This document shows, piece by piece, positions 27,759 to 37,869 of a DNA stretch of 64,000 nucleotides. Below the pieces are notes generated by a model. That model was not told the DNA's origin, made no database searches, and was given only the letters and a program-made list of their open reading frames with translations. Location: assembly GCF_017115095.1 (NCBI RefSeq), contig NZ_JABXKI010000165.1, forward strand, positions 1-64,000, read 5' to 3'. The stretch's first letter is position 1. Every line of letters begins with the position of its first letter. The stretch is from Nostoc sp. NMS4 (lineage in GTDB: Bacteria; Cyanobacteriota; Cyanobacteriia; Cyanobacteriales; Nostocaceae). Made by a program: the position numbers and the translations under genes.

Positions 27759-30700
27759 TTGAATACGGTTGAGTTTTTAACTTATCTTCACAGCTTAGAT
27801 ATTCAATTTTTTATTGATGGTGAAAAGTTTCGCGCTAACGCCCCTGATGGAATTCTTACACCAGAACTGCGTGCAGAGATTCAAGAGCGGAAAGCAGAAA
27901 TTATTGAATTTTTAGAAGTATCTAATCGTACTAATAACCACAGCTTTAGACCTCTTGTACCTATTTCGCGGTCAGAAAATCTTCCTCTCTCTTTTGCTCA
28001 ACAACGATTGTGGTTTCTTGACCAATTAATCCCTAATAATCCTTTCTATAACATTCCACTAGCACTACATTTAACAGGTTCGCTGAAATTAGCCGCGCTA
28101 GAGCAAACTTTTAACGAAATCGTGCAACGACATGAAGCTTTACGCACTACTATTATCGTACAGACAGGGCAACCAATTCAGGTAATTAATCCTACCCTAA
28201 CAATACCTTTACCAATAATAGATTTACGGCAACTGCCACAAGCCGAACGAGAAATACAAGCACGACGACTCACTACGCAAGAAGCTCAACGTCCTTTCAA
28301 TTTATCAACTGATTCGTTGCTGCAAGTAAAACTGCTGTGGCTGGATGAAACACAATACATCCTGCTGCTGACTATGCACCACATTGTCTCCGATGGTTGG
28401 TCTATTGGGGTGCTGATTCAAGAGATAGCAGCACTCTACACAGCCTTTGCCAGCAATCAGCCTTCTCCTCTACCGAAACTTACAATCCAATATGCAGACT
28501 TTGCATACTGGCAACGCCAATGGTTGCAAGGGGGAGTATTAAAAAAACAACTGAGTTACTGGCAGAACCAATTAGACGGCATTTCTATGCTAAACCTGCC
28601 AACCGACAGACCAAGACTAGCTGTTCAAACTTATCAGGGTGCAAGGCAACCTCTGCAATTATCAAAAAGTTTGAGCAAAGCACTTTTAGCTCTCGGACAA
28701 CAAGAAGGAGTAACTTTATTCATAACCCTACTAGCAGCATTCCAAGCTTTACTTTACCGCTACACACAACAAGAAGATATTGCTATTGGTTCACCTATTG
28801 CCAATCGCAACCGTAGTGAAATTGAGGGATTAATTGGTTTTTTTGTCAATAGCTTAGTACTGCGTACCGATGTATCAGGAAACCCAACTTTTCGGAAACT
28901 ATTGAGTCGAGTTAAAGAGGTAGCTTTAGGAGCATATAGCCATCAAGATTTACCTTTTGAGAAACTTGTAGAAGAACTGCATCCAGAGCGTAATTTGAAT
29001 CAAAATCCGCTATTTCAAGTTGTTTTTGCGCTCCAAAATGCGCCGATGAAAGCCTTAGAGTTACCTAATTTAACTTTAAGTCCGCTACCATTTGAAACGG
29101 AAACAACACGCTTTGATTTGGAGTTCCACTTGTGGGAGCCAAATACTCAAAATGGGTTATGGGCAGATAGCTCAGAAGGAATTAGTGGTTTTGTAATTTA
29201 CAGCACTGATTTATTCGATGACACTACTATCTCCAGGATGCTAGGACACTTCCAAATATTACTGGAGGGTATAGTTGCAAATCCAGAAGACCGAATTACA
29301 AATTTACCAATTTTAAGCGAATCTGAGCTACACAATTTATTAGTTGAATGGAACAATACCCAGGCAATTTATTCTCAAGATAAGTGTATTCATCAGTTAA
29401 TTGAGAGCGTAGCAGAGCAGAATGGTGAGGCAACTGCACTAGTATTTGGCGATGAGCAACTTAGCTACAAAGAGTTAAATATACGCAGTAATAAACTTGC
29501 ACATTATCTCAAAAAATTAGGAGTTAAAAGTGAAGTTTTAGTAGGACTTTGTGTAGAACGCTCTTTTAATATGATAATCGGGATGTTGGGCATACTGAAA
29601 ACAGGTGGAGCTTATGTACCTTTAGATCCAAGCTATCCATCTGAACGTTTAAACTTTATGCTTGAAGATGCTCAAGTCTCAGTTTTATTAACTCACGAGC
29701 GATGGCTTGAACGCCTGAAAAACTATAATTCACAAATAATCTGTTTAGATAAGGATTGGGAGATTCTTTCTCAAGAGATTGAAGATAATCTTACTAGTAA
29801 AGTTACAGTAGATAACCTCGCTTATGTCATTTATACCTCTGGGTCAACTGGAAAACCTAAAGGGGTTAAAATTGAACATAGAGGATTGTTAAATTTAGTA
29901 TTTTGGCATCAAAAAGCGTTTGCAGTTTCACCCCTTGATCGAGCAACGCAGATTTCTGGAGTTGCCTTTGACGCTTGCGGTTGGGAAATTTGGCCTTATC
30001 TGAGTACTGGAGCAAACATTTATTTTGTAGATGATGAAACTAGGCGATCGCCTGACTATCTCCGAGATTGGCTAGTATCAAAAGCAATAACAATTTCTTT
30101 CATCCCAACACCTTTAGCAGAGAAAATTCTGTTATTAGATTTTCCTCAGAGCGCAGCTTTACGAATATTACTCACAGGTGGAGGCAAACTAAATCAATAT
30201 CCTTTAGCTTCTCACTCTTTCCAAGTATTTAACAATTACGGGCCAACTGAGAATACAGTTGTAACAACTTCTGGTCATATTTCTGTTAATAATAAAGGTA
30301 ATTTAGCACCTGCAATTGGTCATGCGATCGCCAATACAAAAGTTTACATATTAGATAAACATTTACAACCAGTACCTATTGGCGTTCCGGGGGAGTTGTA
30401 CATAAGTGGTGATGGGTTAGCACGAGGTTATTTAAACCATCCTGACTTAACTGCTGAATCTTTCATCTATCATTCTTTTACTAATAAGTTAAAAGCGCGA
30501 CTTTATAAAACAGGTGATTTAGTTCGCTATCGAGTAGATGGCAACATTGAATTTTTAGGCCGCCTCGACGATCAGGTAAAAATTCGTGGCTATCGTATTG
30601 AGTTGGGAGAAATTGAAGCGGTACTGAGTCAGCATCCAGCAGTGCAGCAAACTGTAGTAATAACTAGTGAGGATGAACAGGAAAAGCGCCTAGTAGCTTA

Positions 30701-32465
30701 TGTAGTACCAAAAACTGAATACAGTAACGAACAGAAGAATTTGCAATTAATGCAATTGCAGAATGAGCAGGTTTTGCAATGGCAGATGCTGTATAACGAA
30801 ACTTATAATCAATCTACTGATTCAGATCCTACATTCAATTTTGTCGGCTGGAATAGTAGTTACACAAATCAGCCTATTCCAGCAGAGCAGATGCGTGAGT
30901 GGGTGGATAACCAAGTCGAGCAGATTTTGGCTTTGCAACCCAAACGAGTGTTAGAAATTGGTTGTGGGACAGGTTTGATTCTATTTAGAATTGCACCTCA
31001 CTGCACTAAATATTGGGGAACAGACTTTTCCTCAGTTTCACTTAACTGCATTCAGCAACAGCTACAAAAACAAGAAATGCCGCAGGTAACACTGTATCAG
31101 CAAATGGCTACTGACTTCGATAAAGTAGAAACAGCAGCTTTTGATGTAGTAATTCTGAACTCAGTTGTACAATATTTCCCTACTATTGATTATCTGATTA
31201 GTGTATTAGAAGGTGCTGTGCAGGCAACTGCTCCAGGTGGCTTTATCTTCATAGGGGATGTGCGTAGTTTGACACTCTTGCAAGCTTTCCATGCGTCAGT
31301 CCAACTGTATCAAGCTGAACCTTCCCTTACCTGCTTCGAGTTGCAACAACGGGTACAAAGGCAAATATTTCAAGAAACAGAGTTAGTTATTGACCCAGAT
31401 TTTTTTACTGCAATCAAGCAACGCTTTTCGCAAATTAATCATGTACAAATCCAACTGATGCGAGGTAAATATCACAATGAGTTAACTGAGTTTCGTTACA
31501 ATGTGATTCTTCATATTAGTGCCGAAATTGTTAGTAATTCTGAAAATTATTCAGTGCTGAACTGGTCTGAAGATAATTTAACAGTCTCAGCAGTGCGCCA
31601 GTTATTAATTGAGAATCAACCAGAAATATTAAGCATTATCAATATACCTAATGCGCGGCTGATGTCAGCAATTAAAACAGTAGAATGGCTATCAGATGTA
31701 AAAAGTTTTAAAACTGTAGGTCAAATACGTAAAGCTTTGCAAGAACTAGAAAATTTCGGAGTAGATCCAGAAGATTTCTATGCGCTCAACGTACCTTATA
31801 GCGTTGATATTACTTGGTCACATTCAAGTACTCAAGGACATTATGATGTAGTTTTTGTACGGCAAGATGAAGTAGGTAAAAGAACTATTTTTCCCCATAG
31901 CACGACTCTCTCTCGGCCTTGGCAGTCTTACGGCAATAATCCCCTACAAACCAAAGCAGCGCGTAAGTTAGTGCCGCAATTGCAGAATTACATAGCACAA
32001 AAACTGCCTGAGTACATGATGCCATCAGGTTTTGTAGTATTGGAGTCTTTACCTCTAACAGCTAATGGTAAAGTCAATCGCCGCGCCTTAAGAGCATTCC
32101 ATAATGCAATCAAGCCCCAATTGCCTGAAAATTACATCGCACCTCGAACTCCTGTTGAACAAGTGCTGGTGAAAATTTTTGTCGAGATTTTGGGACTTAA
32201 GAGCGTAGGAATTTATGATAATTTCTTTGAATTAGGGGGTCATTCATTACTGGCAACTCAGCTTGTCTCTAGAGTGCGCGACGCCTTACACGTGGAGTTG
32301 CCTTTGCGTAGCGTATTTGAGGCATCGACAATTGCAGAATTATCTACGGTGGTGGAAAGCTTTAAAGAAAGCAATGCTCAAAGTCTTGCCCCAGTTTTAG
32401 TACCACTATCGCGTGAAAGTCGGCGGATTAAGTTATCTTCCTTAAACGAACAGAGCAAGGGCTGA
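27759..32465 (+). CDS. NRPS: TubC-type docking domain-C-A-N-methyltransferase-T
   Basis: N-terminal TubC-like helix pair, C, A (pocket DAWFLGNVV(K), matching the known Leu code), embedded MT (VLEIGCGTGLILFRIA), PCP (ELGGHSLLATQL). TTG at 27759 with upstream GAAGGGG is the likely start. Confidence 0.92.
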   Translation: MNTVEFLTYLHSLDIQFFIDGEKFRANAPDGILTPELRAEIQERKAEIIEFLEVSNRTNNHSFRPLVPISRSENLPLSFAQQRLWFLDQLIPNNPFYNIPLALHLTGSLKLAALEQTFNEIVQRHEALRTTIIVQTGQPIQVINPTLTIPLPIIDLRQLPQAEREIQARRLTTQEAQRPFNLSTDSLLQVKLLWLDETQYILLLTMHHIVSDGWSIGVLIQEIAALYTAFASNQPSPLPKLTIQYADFAYWQRQWLQGGVLKKQLSYWQNQLDGISMLNLPTDRPRLAVQTYQGARQPLQLSKSLSKALLALGQQEGVTLFITLLAAFQALLYRYTQQEDIAIGSPIANRNRSEIEGLIGFFVNSLVLRTDVSGNPTFRKLLSRVKEVALGAYSHQDLPFEKLVEELHPERNLNQNPLFQVVFALQNAPMKALELPNLTLSPLPFETETTRFDLEFHLWEPNTQNGLWADSSEGISGFVIYSTDLFDDTTISRMLGHFQILLEGIVANPEDRITNLPILSESELHNLLVEWNNTQAIYSQDKCIHQLIESVAEQNGEATALVFGDEQLSYKELNIRSNKLAHYLKKLGVKSEVLVGLCVERSFNMIIGMLGILKTGGAYVPLDPSYPSERLNFMLEDAQVSVLLTHERWLERLKNYNSQIICLDKDWEILSQEIEDNLTSKVTVDNLAYVIYTSGSTGKPKGVKIEHRGLLNLVFWHQKAFAVSPLDRATQISGVAFDACGWEIWPYLSTGANIYFVDDETRRSPDYLRDWLVSKAITISFIPTPLAEKILLLDFPQSAALRILLTGGGKLNQYPLASHSFQVFNNYGPTENTVVTTSGHISVNNKGNLAPAIGHAIANTKVYILDKHLQPVPIGVPGELYISGDGLARGYLNHPDLTAESFIYHSFTNKLKARLYKTGDLVRYRVDGNIEFLGRLDDQVKIRGYRIELGEIEAVLSQHPAVQQTVVITSEDEQEKRLVAYVVPKTEYSNEQKNLQLMQLQNEQVLQWQMLYNETYNQSTDSDPTFNFVGWNSSYTNQPIPAEQMREWVDNQVEQILALQPKRVLEIGCGTGLILFRIAPHCTKYWGTDFSSVSLNCIQQQLQKQEMPQVTLYQQMATDFDKVETAAFDVVILNSVVQYFPTIDYLISVLEGAVQATAPGGFIFIGDVRSLTLLQAFHASVQLYQAEPSLTCFELQQRVQRQIFQETELVIDPDFFTAIKQRFSQINHVQIQLMRGKYHNELTEFRYNVILHISAEIVSNSENYSVLNWSEDNLTVSAVRQLLIENQPEILSIINIPNARLMSAIKTVEWLSDVKSFKTVGQIRKALQELENFGVDPEDFYALNVPYSVDITWSHSSTQGHYDVVFVRQDEVGKRTIFPHSTTLSRPWQSYGNNPLQTKAARKLVPQLQNYIAQKLPEYMMPSGFVVLESLPLTANGKVNRRALRAFHNAIKPQLPENYIAPRTPVEQVLVKIFVEILGLKSVGIYDNFFELGGHSLLATQLVSRVRDALHVELPLRSVFEASTIAELSTVVESFKESNAQSLAPVLVPLSRESRRIKLSSLNEQSKG

Positions 32466-32966
32466 AAAATTTGGTTGTGATTTAATCGTTAGAGCTTCCT
32501 TTAATTCCAGCACGTCTTGCCAAAACTGCCCAAGATTCCTTTGCTTTAAACAAAAGAAGCACAATGGCTAGATACAACCAAAAAAATACATAACTAGACC
32601 CAATACGCAATCAGCCCTTAAACAGAGATAGGCGATCGCTACAAATACTCTCACGCTAGAGGTGATTCATCAAGTGTCTTCCTAAGATGAAATAGCATCG
32701 TTAATAAATGTTAAATGTCATAACCCAGGCTTAACTACACCAAGTAAATCCATAGATGCAGCAGTTTATTCAAACTTACTTAGATTGTCATAGTAACTGC
32801 TTGAACATGATTACCTATTGCTTCCAGAGCAACCAACTAGCCTAACGTTACACATAAACTCTTTGGCATGAGAGCCTTGGTTAATAAGGCAAAGCAGGAA
32901 ACTAGTGAAACGGCGGCCGGACTGCGCTCGATATTTGATCGATAAGCCCCTAATGAGACAATTGTT

Positions 32967-33449
32967 ATGAATCAACGCATTAAGGTTGAAAAAACTGTCA
33001 CGATCAACAAGCCAGCAGAAGAACTTTACCGCTTTTGGCATAACTTTGAGAACTTGCCCAGTTTTACAAAGCATATCAAAGACGTGAAAGTATATAACGA
33101 CAAGCAATCGCACTGGATAACTAGCGCACCGTTAGGCAAAAGTGTTGAATGGGATGCAAATATTGTTGAAGATCGTGAAAACCAATTGATTAGTTGGACT
33201 TCAGTTGAAGGCGCAGATATTGCAAACTCTGGTTCTGTCCACTTCAAGCCAGCACTGAACGATCGCGGTACTGAGGTGAAAGTCGTCACTGAATACAATC
33301 CACCTGGTGGATTGATCGGAGATGCGATCGCCAAACTCTTTGGTGAATCACCCGAACAGCAGCTAGGAGATGATTTACACCGCTTCAAAATGCTGATGGA
33401 AACGGGGGAGATTGCGACAACAGAAGGTCAACCAAAGGGGAAAGGATAA
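32967..33449 (+). CDS. SRPBCC/polyketide cyclase-like protein
   Basis: EKTVTINKPAEELYRFWHNFENLPSFTKHIKDV. Confidence 0.88.
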   Translation: MNQRIKVEKTVTINKPAEELYRFWHNFENLPSFTKHIKDVKVYNDKQSHWITSAPLGKSVEWDANIVEDRENQLISWTSVEGADIANSGSVHFKPALNDRGTEVKVVTEYNPPGGLIGDAIAKLFGESPEQQLGDDLHRFKMLMETGEIATTEGQPKGKG

Positions 33450-33517
33450 ATATTCAACCCAACTCCGTAAATAGATTTCACATTTGACGAACAACTTAAC
33501 TTTAGGAAACTCAAGCA

Positions 33518-34723
33518 ATGAAAGCAGTTTGTTGGCAAGGTACAAACAAGGTTGAGGTTGAAACCGTACCCGATCCTAAAATCATTAATCCGCGTGATGC
33601 GATTGTGAAAATCACGTCAACGGCGATCTGTGGTTCTGATTTACATTTGTATAACGGTTTCAACCCGGCGATGAAACCAGGCGACATCTTGGGACATGAA
33701 TTCATGGGAGAGATCGTTGAACTAGGGAGTGCTTTTAAAAATGGAAATATCCATAACAAAGGCAAAGACCTTGCCATGGGCGATCGCGTCGTTGTTCCCT
33801 TTACAATTTCCTGCGGCTCGTGTTTCTTCTGCAATCGGGATTTATGGTCGTTGTGCGATAATTCTAACCCCAACGCTTGGATGGCAGAAAAAATGATGGG
33901 TCATTCCCCATCGGGTCTTTTTGGCTACTCCCATTTGACCGGGGGTTACGCAGGAGGTCAAGCGGAATATGCCCGCGTTCCCTTTGCCGATGTTGGGTTA
34001 TTCAAGATTCCCGATGGACTAGCAGATGAACAAGTCCTGTTTTTCACTGATATTTTCCCTACTGGTTATATGGCAGCCGAAAATTGCAACATCGAACCAG
34101 GGGATACGGTGGCAATTTGGGGTTGCGGCCCAGTTGGGCAGTTTGCCATTAGAAGTGCCTTCATGCTGGGTGCTGGACGTGTAATTGCCATTGATCGCGT
34201 TCCCGAAAGGCTCCAGATGGCAAAAGATGGGGGAGCAGAAATTCTGAACTATGAAGAAATCGAGGTGGGTGAAGCTCTCAAAGAAATGACTGGGGGAATG
34301 GGGCCTGATTCGGTCATGGATGCGGTAGGAATGGAAGCTCACGGCATGGGTTTAGAAGGCTTTTATGACAAAGCGATGCAAGCGGTGCGACTGGAAACCG
34401 ATCGCCCCAATGTATTGCGTCAAGCGATCGTTGCCTGTCGTAAAGGCGGCACGGTGTCGGTTCCCGGTGTTTACACAGGCTTTGTAGACAAGATACCAAT
34501 GGGTGCTTTTATGAACAAAGGCTTAACCATGAAAACAGGACAGACGCACGTACATCGATATTTAGAAAGGCTACTCGATCGCGTTCAAAACGGCGATATT
34601 GATCCCTCGTTTGTAATTACCCACCGTTTGCCGCTAGAGCAAGCTCCCCACGGCTACGAAATCTTCAAAGACAAGAAAGACAATTGCATTAAGATTGTCC
34701 TCAAACCAGGTCAGGCTGCATAA
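33518..34723 (+). CDS. Zinc-dependent alcohol/formaldehyde dehydrogenase
   Basis: [24 protein letters not shown], structural Zn Cys cluster [16 protein letters not shown]. Confidence 0.92.
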   Translation: MKAVCWQGTNKVEVETVPDPKIINPRDAIVKITSTAICGSDLHLYNGFNPAMKPGDILGHEFMGEIVELGSAFKNGNIHNKGKDLAMGDRVVVPFTISCGSCFFCNRDLWSLCDNSNPNAWMAEKMMGHSPSGLFGYSHLTGGYAGGQAEYARVPFADVGLFKIPDGLADEQVLFFTDIFPTGYMAAENCNIEPGDTVAIWGCGPVGQFAIRSAFMLGAGRVIAIDRVPERLQMAKDGGAEILNYEEIEVGEALKEMTGGMGPDSVMDAVGMEAHGMGLEGFYDKAMQAVRLETDRPNVLRQAIVACRKGGTVSVPGVYTGFVDKIPMGAFMNKGLTMKTGQTHVHRYLERLLDRVQNGDIDPSFVITHRLPLEQAPHGYEIFKDKKDNCIKIVLKPGQAA

Positions 34724-34886
34724 AATCGGCAGCAAGGCTCTGAGGCTACCTTTGAGTTTTGATGCGATCGCTCAACATCGTTTCTGGATGCGGCAAGAAA
34801 AAGATCAAGTTCCAGCATAAAAGGCTTCCAAAGAATAAAGTACTCATCCTACTAGTGGTCTGTGCCATTAATTTTGCCAGGCTGCG

Positions 34887-34920
34887 AGATCCCCGACAAC
34901 TTCCGCGAAGTCGGGGATCT
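34887..34920. repeat. Intergenic hairpin repeat
   Basis: agatccccgac-aacttccgcga-agtcggggatct, 11-bp perfect arms; matches a widespread cyanobacterial repeat type. Confidence 0.8.
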
Positions 34921-35105
34921 GAACACCACGAACCTCTGAAAGAGAATTTTACTTTCTACAGTTGTCCTACGCTAAAAAATAATTTATGCATACAATAATC
35001 TCCCTTTTGTGGAGTATATAATCAGACAAAAGATAGAGATGCTAACCGATTTAATTTAATTACTATTAACAAGATATAAAGAAATATTACAGAAAGGAGT
35101 CGGCT

Positions 35106-36314
35106 ATTAGCATCCAATTATTAAAGAATACCGTCATTCCCAAATGGTATGGTTCTAACATTGCTCTGGATCTAAAACATGCCACAGAAATTGCGGATTA
35201 TTGTTTAAACAATGCCACTGCAATAGATTGCAATACTGCTTTTCCTAAGCAAGAGTTTGAGCTAATTGCTAAGGCTGGGTTATTGACTGCACCATTGGCG
35301 AAAGAATTAGGCGGATGGGGTGCAGGAATTGATGCTAATGTTACCTACGAGCTTTTAATGCTATTAAAGCAGATAGGGCATGGCAATCTGGCAGTTGGGC
35401 GAATTTATGAAGGACATATCAATGCCCTACAACTGATTCAGACTTTTGGTTCTATAGAACAAATCACAAGCTGCGCCCGTGATGCCCGCGATCGCCAGAA
35501 AATATTTGGCGTTTGGAATGCTGAAGCCTCTGATGGTGTGAAGATAATTCCTTGTGAAAATGGGCGTTATCGCCTGGAAGGTTCTAAAACATTTTGTACT
35601 GGTACTGGCTATGTTGAACGTCCTTTTGTGAATGGAGTATTGCCAGAAGGCGGTTGGCAAATGTGCATTGTGCCAATGGACGAAGTGACAACAGTTAGCG
35701 ATCCCGCTTGGTGGCAACCTTCTGGGATGCGAGCTACTGCTAGTTACAAAGTGGATTTTAGCGGTGTCGAGTTGGATCAGAGCTATTTAATCGGCCAGCC
35801 AGGAGATTACTATCGACAGCCTTGGTTATCTGTTGGAGTGATTCGGTTTGCTGCTGTACAACTAGGTGGGGCAGAAGCACTGTTTAACCTAACTCGTCAG
35901 TATCTCCAAAAGTTGGAATATACAAACGATCCATATCAACAGGAACGGCTTGGCAGAATGGCGATCGCCATTGAAAGTGGTAATCTCTGGCTGCGGGGGG
36001 CTGCGGATCGAGTAGCAGCCTATGCGCCAGTGTTTGGTGGCGATCCTACTGTTCTCCACCCGCAAGCAAACCAACTTGTTGCCTATGCAAACATGGTCAG
36101 GACAGCAATTGAACAAATTTGCATTGATGTGATGCATTTATGTCAGCGTTCTGTTGGAACTCGCGGCTTACTACCACCAAACCCGATGGAACGCATTATC
36201 CGAGATTTGACTCTATATCTGCGTCAACCTGCCTTTGATGCGGCTTTGGCAAATGTCGGGCAATATGTCTTGCATGAAAGTAATCCGGCTTCAATGCTTT
36301 GGAATGATGAATGA
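35106..36314 (+). CDS. Acyl-CoA dehydrogenase-like protein
   Basis: GVKIIPCENGRYRLEGSKTFCTGTGYVERPFV. The open frame extends upstream of 35283 (SIQLLKNTVIPKWYGSNIALDLKHATEIADYCLNN) to an ATT at 35106 behind AAAGGAG. Confidence 0.8.
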   Translation: MSIQLLKNTVIPKWYGSNIALDLKHATEIADYCLNNATAIDCNTAFPKQEFELIAKAGLLTAPLAKELGGWGAGIDANVTYELLMLLKQIGHGNLAVGRIYEGHINALQLIQTFGSIEQITSCARDARDRQKIFGVWNAEASDGVKIIPCENGRYRLEGSKTFCTGTGYVERPFVNGVLPEGGWQMCIVPMDEVTTVSDPAWWQPSGMRATASYKVDFSGVELDQSYLIGQPGDYYRQPWLSVGVIRFAAVQLGGAEALFNLTRQYLQKLEYTNDPYQQERLGRMAIAIESGNLWLRGAADRVAAYAPVFGGDPTVLHPQANQLVAYANMVRTAIEQICIDVMHLCQRSVGTRGLLPPNPMERIIRDLTLYLRQPAFDAALANVGQYVLHESNPASMLWNDE

Positions 36315-37053
36315 ATTCGGCTTGATTGCATTACCACTAGACAATCCTAATGTTTTGCCCTGGGGTTCAGTTAACGAGATCGCTTGTAGTCCGGCACTGA
36401 TTGTCGCCCCCCATCCTGATGACGAGACATTAGGTTGTGGGGGGGCGATCGCTCTGTTACGGTCTTTAAATTGTCATGTGCAAGTGTTAGTCATCAGTGA
36501 TGGTACTCTTTCACACCCTCGTTCCCAGAAATATCCACCAGATAAACTGCGAACTCTGCGGGAAGCGGAAACGCTATCAGCATTAAAATTACTGGGTGTA
36601 GAGGTTAATGATGTCACCTTCTGTAGAATGCAGGATGGGTCAATACCAACACAGTATCAAACTGCAATAGCTAGTTGTCGTGCTTACATCACAGAAATCG
36701 CCCCACAAATTATCTTTTTACCCTGGCGATATGATCCTCATGCAGACCACCGAGGGACGTGGAAGTTAATTCACACAGTGCTGGATGACTTGCCCTTATC
36801 CCCCCGATTGATTGAGTATCCGATTTGGGATTGGGACTGTGACCAACGAAAGAGTCTGCCAGGATCTCTTGAGGTGACAACCTGGCGGTTGAATATTAGC
36901 ACAGTGGTGGAGTTAAAACAGCAAGCGATCGCTGCTTATCGTTCCCAAACTACAGACTTAATTGATGATGATCCAGAAGGCTTTCGCCTAACTCCCGAAA
37001 TGTTAGCAAACTTTACTCATCCTTGGGAAGTTTATATAGAGGAAAACCGATGA
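36304..37053 (+). CDS. PIG-L family deacetylase
   Basis: IVAPHPDDETLGCGGAIALL and RYDPHADHRGTW. Confidence 0.92.
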   Translation: MMNEFGLIALPLDNPNVLPWGSVNEIACSPALIVAPHPDDETLGCGGAIALLRSLNCHVQVLVISDGTLSHPRSQKYPPDKLRTLREAETLSALKLLGVEVNDVTFCRMQDGSIPTQYQTAIASCRAYITEIAPQIIFLPWRYDPHADHRGTWKLIHTVLDDLPLSPRLIEYPIWDWDCDQRKSLPGSLEVTTWRLNISTVVELKQQAIAAYRSQTTDLIDDDPEGFRLTPEMLANFTHPWEVYIEENR

Positions 37054-37640
37054 ACCCGTTACAATCTAATTCGCTACCACCTAGCTACTTTGATAAACTC
37101 TACAGCGAAAATCCTGACCCGTGGAAGTTTGAGACAAGTGTTTACGAAGCTAACAAATATGCTGCCACAATCGCAGCTTTACCCAAAGAGCGCTATCGGT
37201 CTGCCTTTGAAATCGGTGGTTCCATTGGCGTTTTGACTGAAAAACTGCAAGAACGTTGTGACTCACTACTCTCAGTTGATGTATCAGAACTGGCGCAGGA
37301 TAGAGCAAAAGAGCGCTGTCAGCATCTCTCCAATATCAAGTTCCAGATTATGCGTGTCCCAGAGCAATATCCTGATGAGATGTTTGATTTGACCCTAGTC
37401 TCGGAAGTTGGCTATTACTGGTGCTGGGAAGACCTGAAAAAATCCCAAGAGTACATTTTGGAACACCTGGAACCTGGAGGACATCTACTTTTAGTTCATT
37501 GGACACTCTATGCTCGTGATTATCCATTGAGTGGGGATGAAGTTCATGACTCGTTTTTTGAATTGACCCCAAATAAACTGCGGCATTTAAAAGGTCAACG
37601 GGATGAAGAATATCGACTTGATTTATTCGAGCGAGTGTAA
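37050..37640 (+). CDS. SAM-dependent methyltransferase (NodS-like)
   Basis: YFDKLYSENPDPWKFETSVYEANKYAATIAALP, AFEIGGSIGVLTEKL. Confidence 0.88.
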   Translation: MNPLQSNSLPPSYFDKLYSENPDPWKFETSVYEANKYAATIAALPKERYRSAFEIGGSIGVLTEKLQERCDSLLSVDVSELAQDRAKERCQHLSNIKFQIMRVPEQYPDEMFDLTLVSEVGYYWCWEDLKKSQEYILEHLEPGGHLLLVHWTLYARDYPLSGDEVHDSFFELTPNKLRHLKGQRDEEYRLDLFERV

Positions 37641-37749
37641 ACTACCCGATGCTGACGCTATCGCGTACAACGTGGGCTTTCAGTAGCCCTCCAGTTGTCT
37701 GGCAAGATAACCAGGAACGAATGGCACTAAGAAAAGCCTAAAGGCTTGT

Positions 37750-37850
37750 GTAGCCTCGTTCCCAGCGTGTAGGCTGGGAACGGATTCCCAGAGGCTCTGC
37801 CTCTGCTCAAGAAAGAGGAGGCGGAGCCTCCAGGCTGGGAAGCAGTTAGG
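37750..37850. repeat. Interspersed cyanobacterial repeat with nested hairpins
   Basis: cgttcccagcgtgtaggctgggaacg and ggaggcggagcctcc palindromes. Confidence 0.65.
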
Positions 37851-37869
37851 GTAAGGGCTGTATGTTAAC

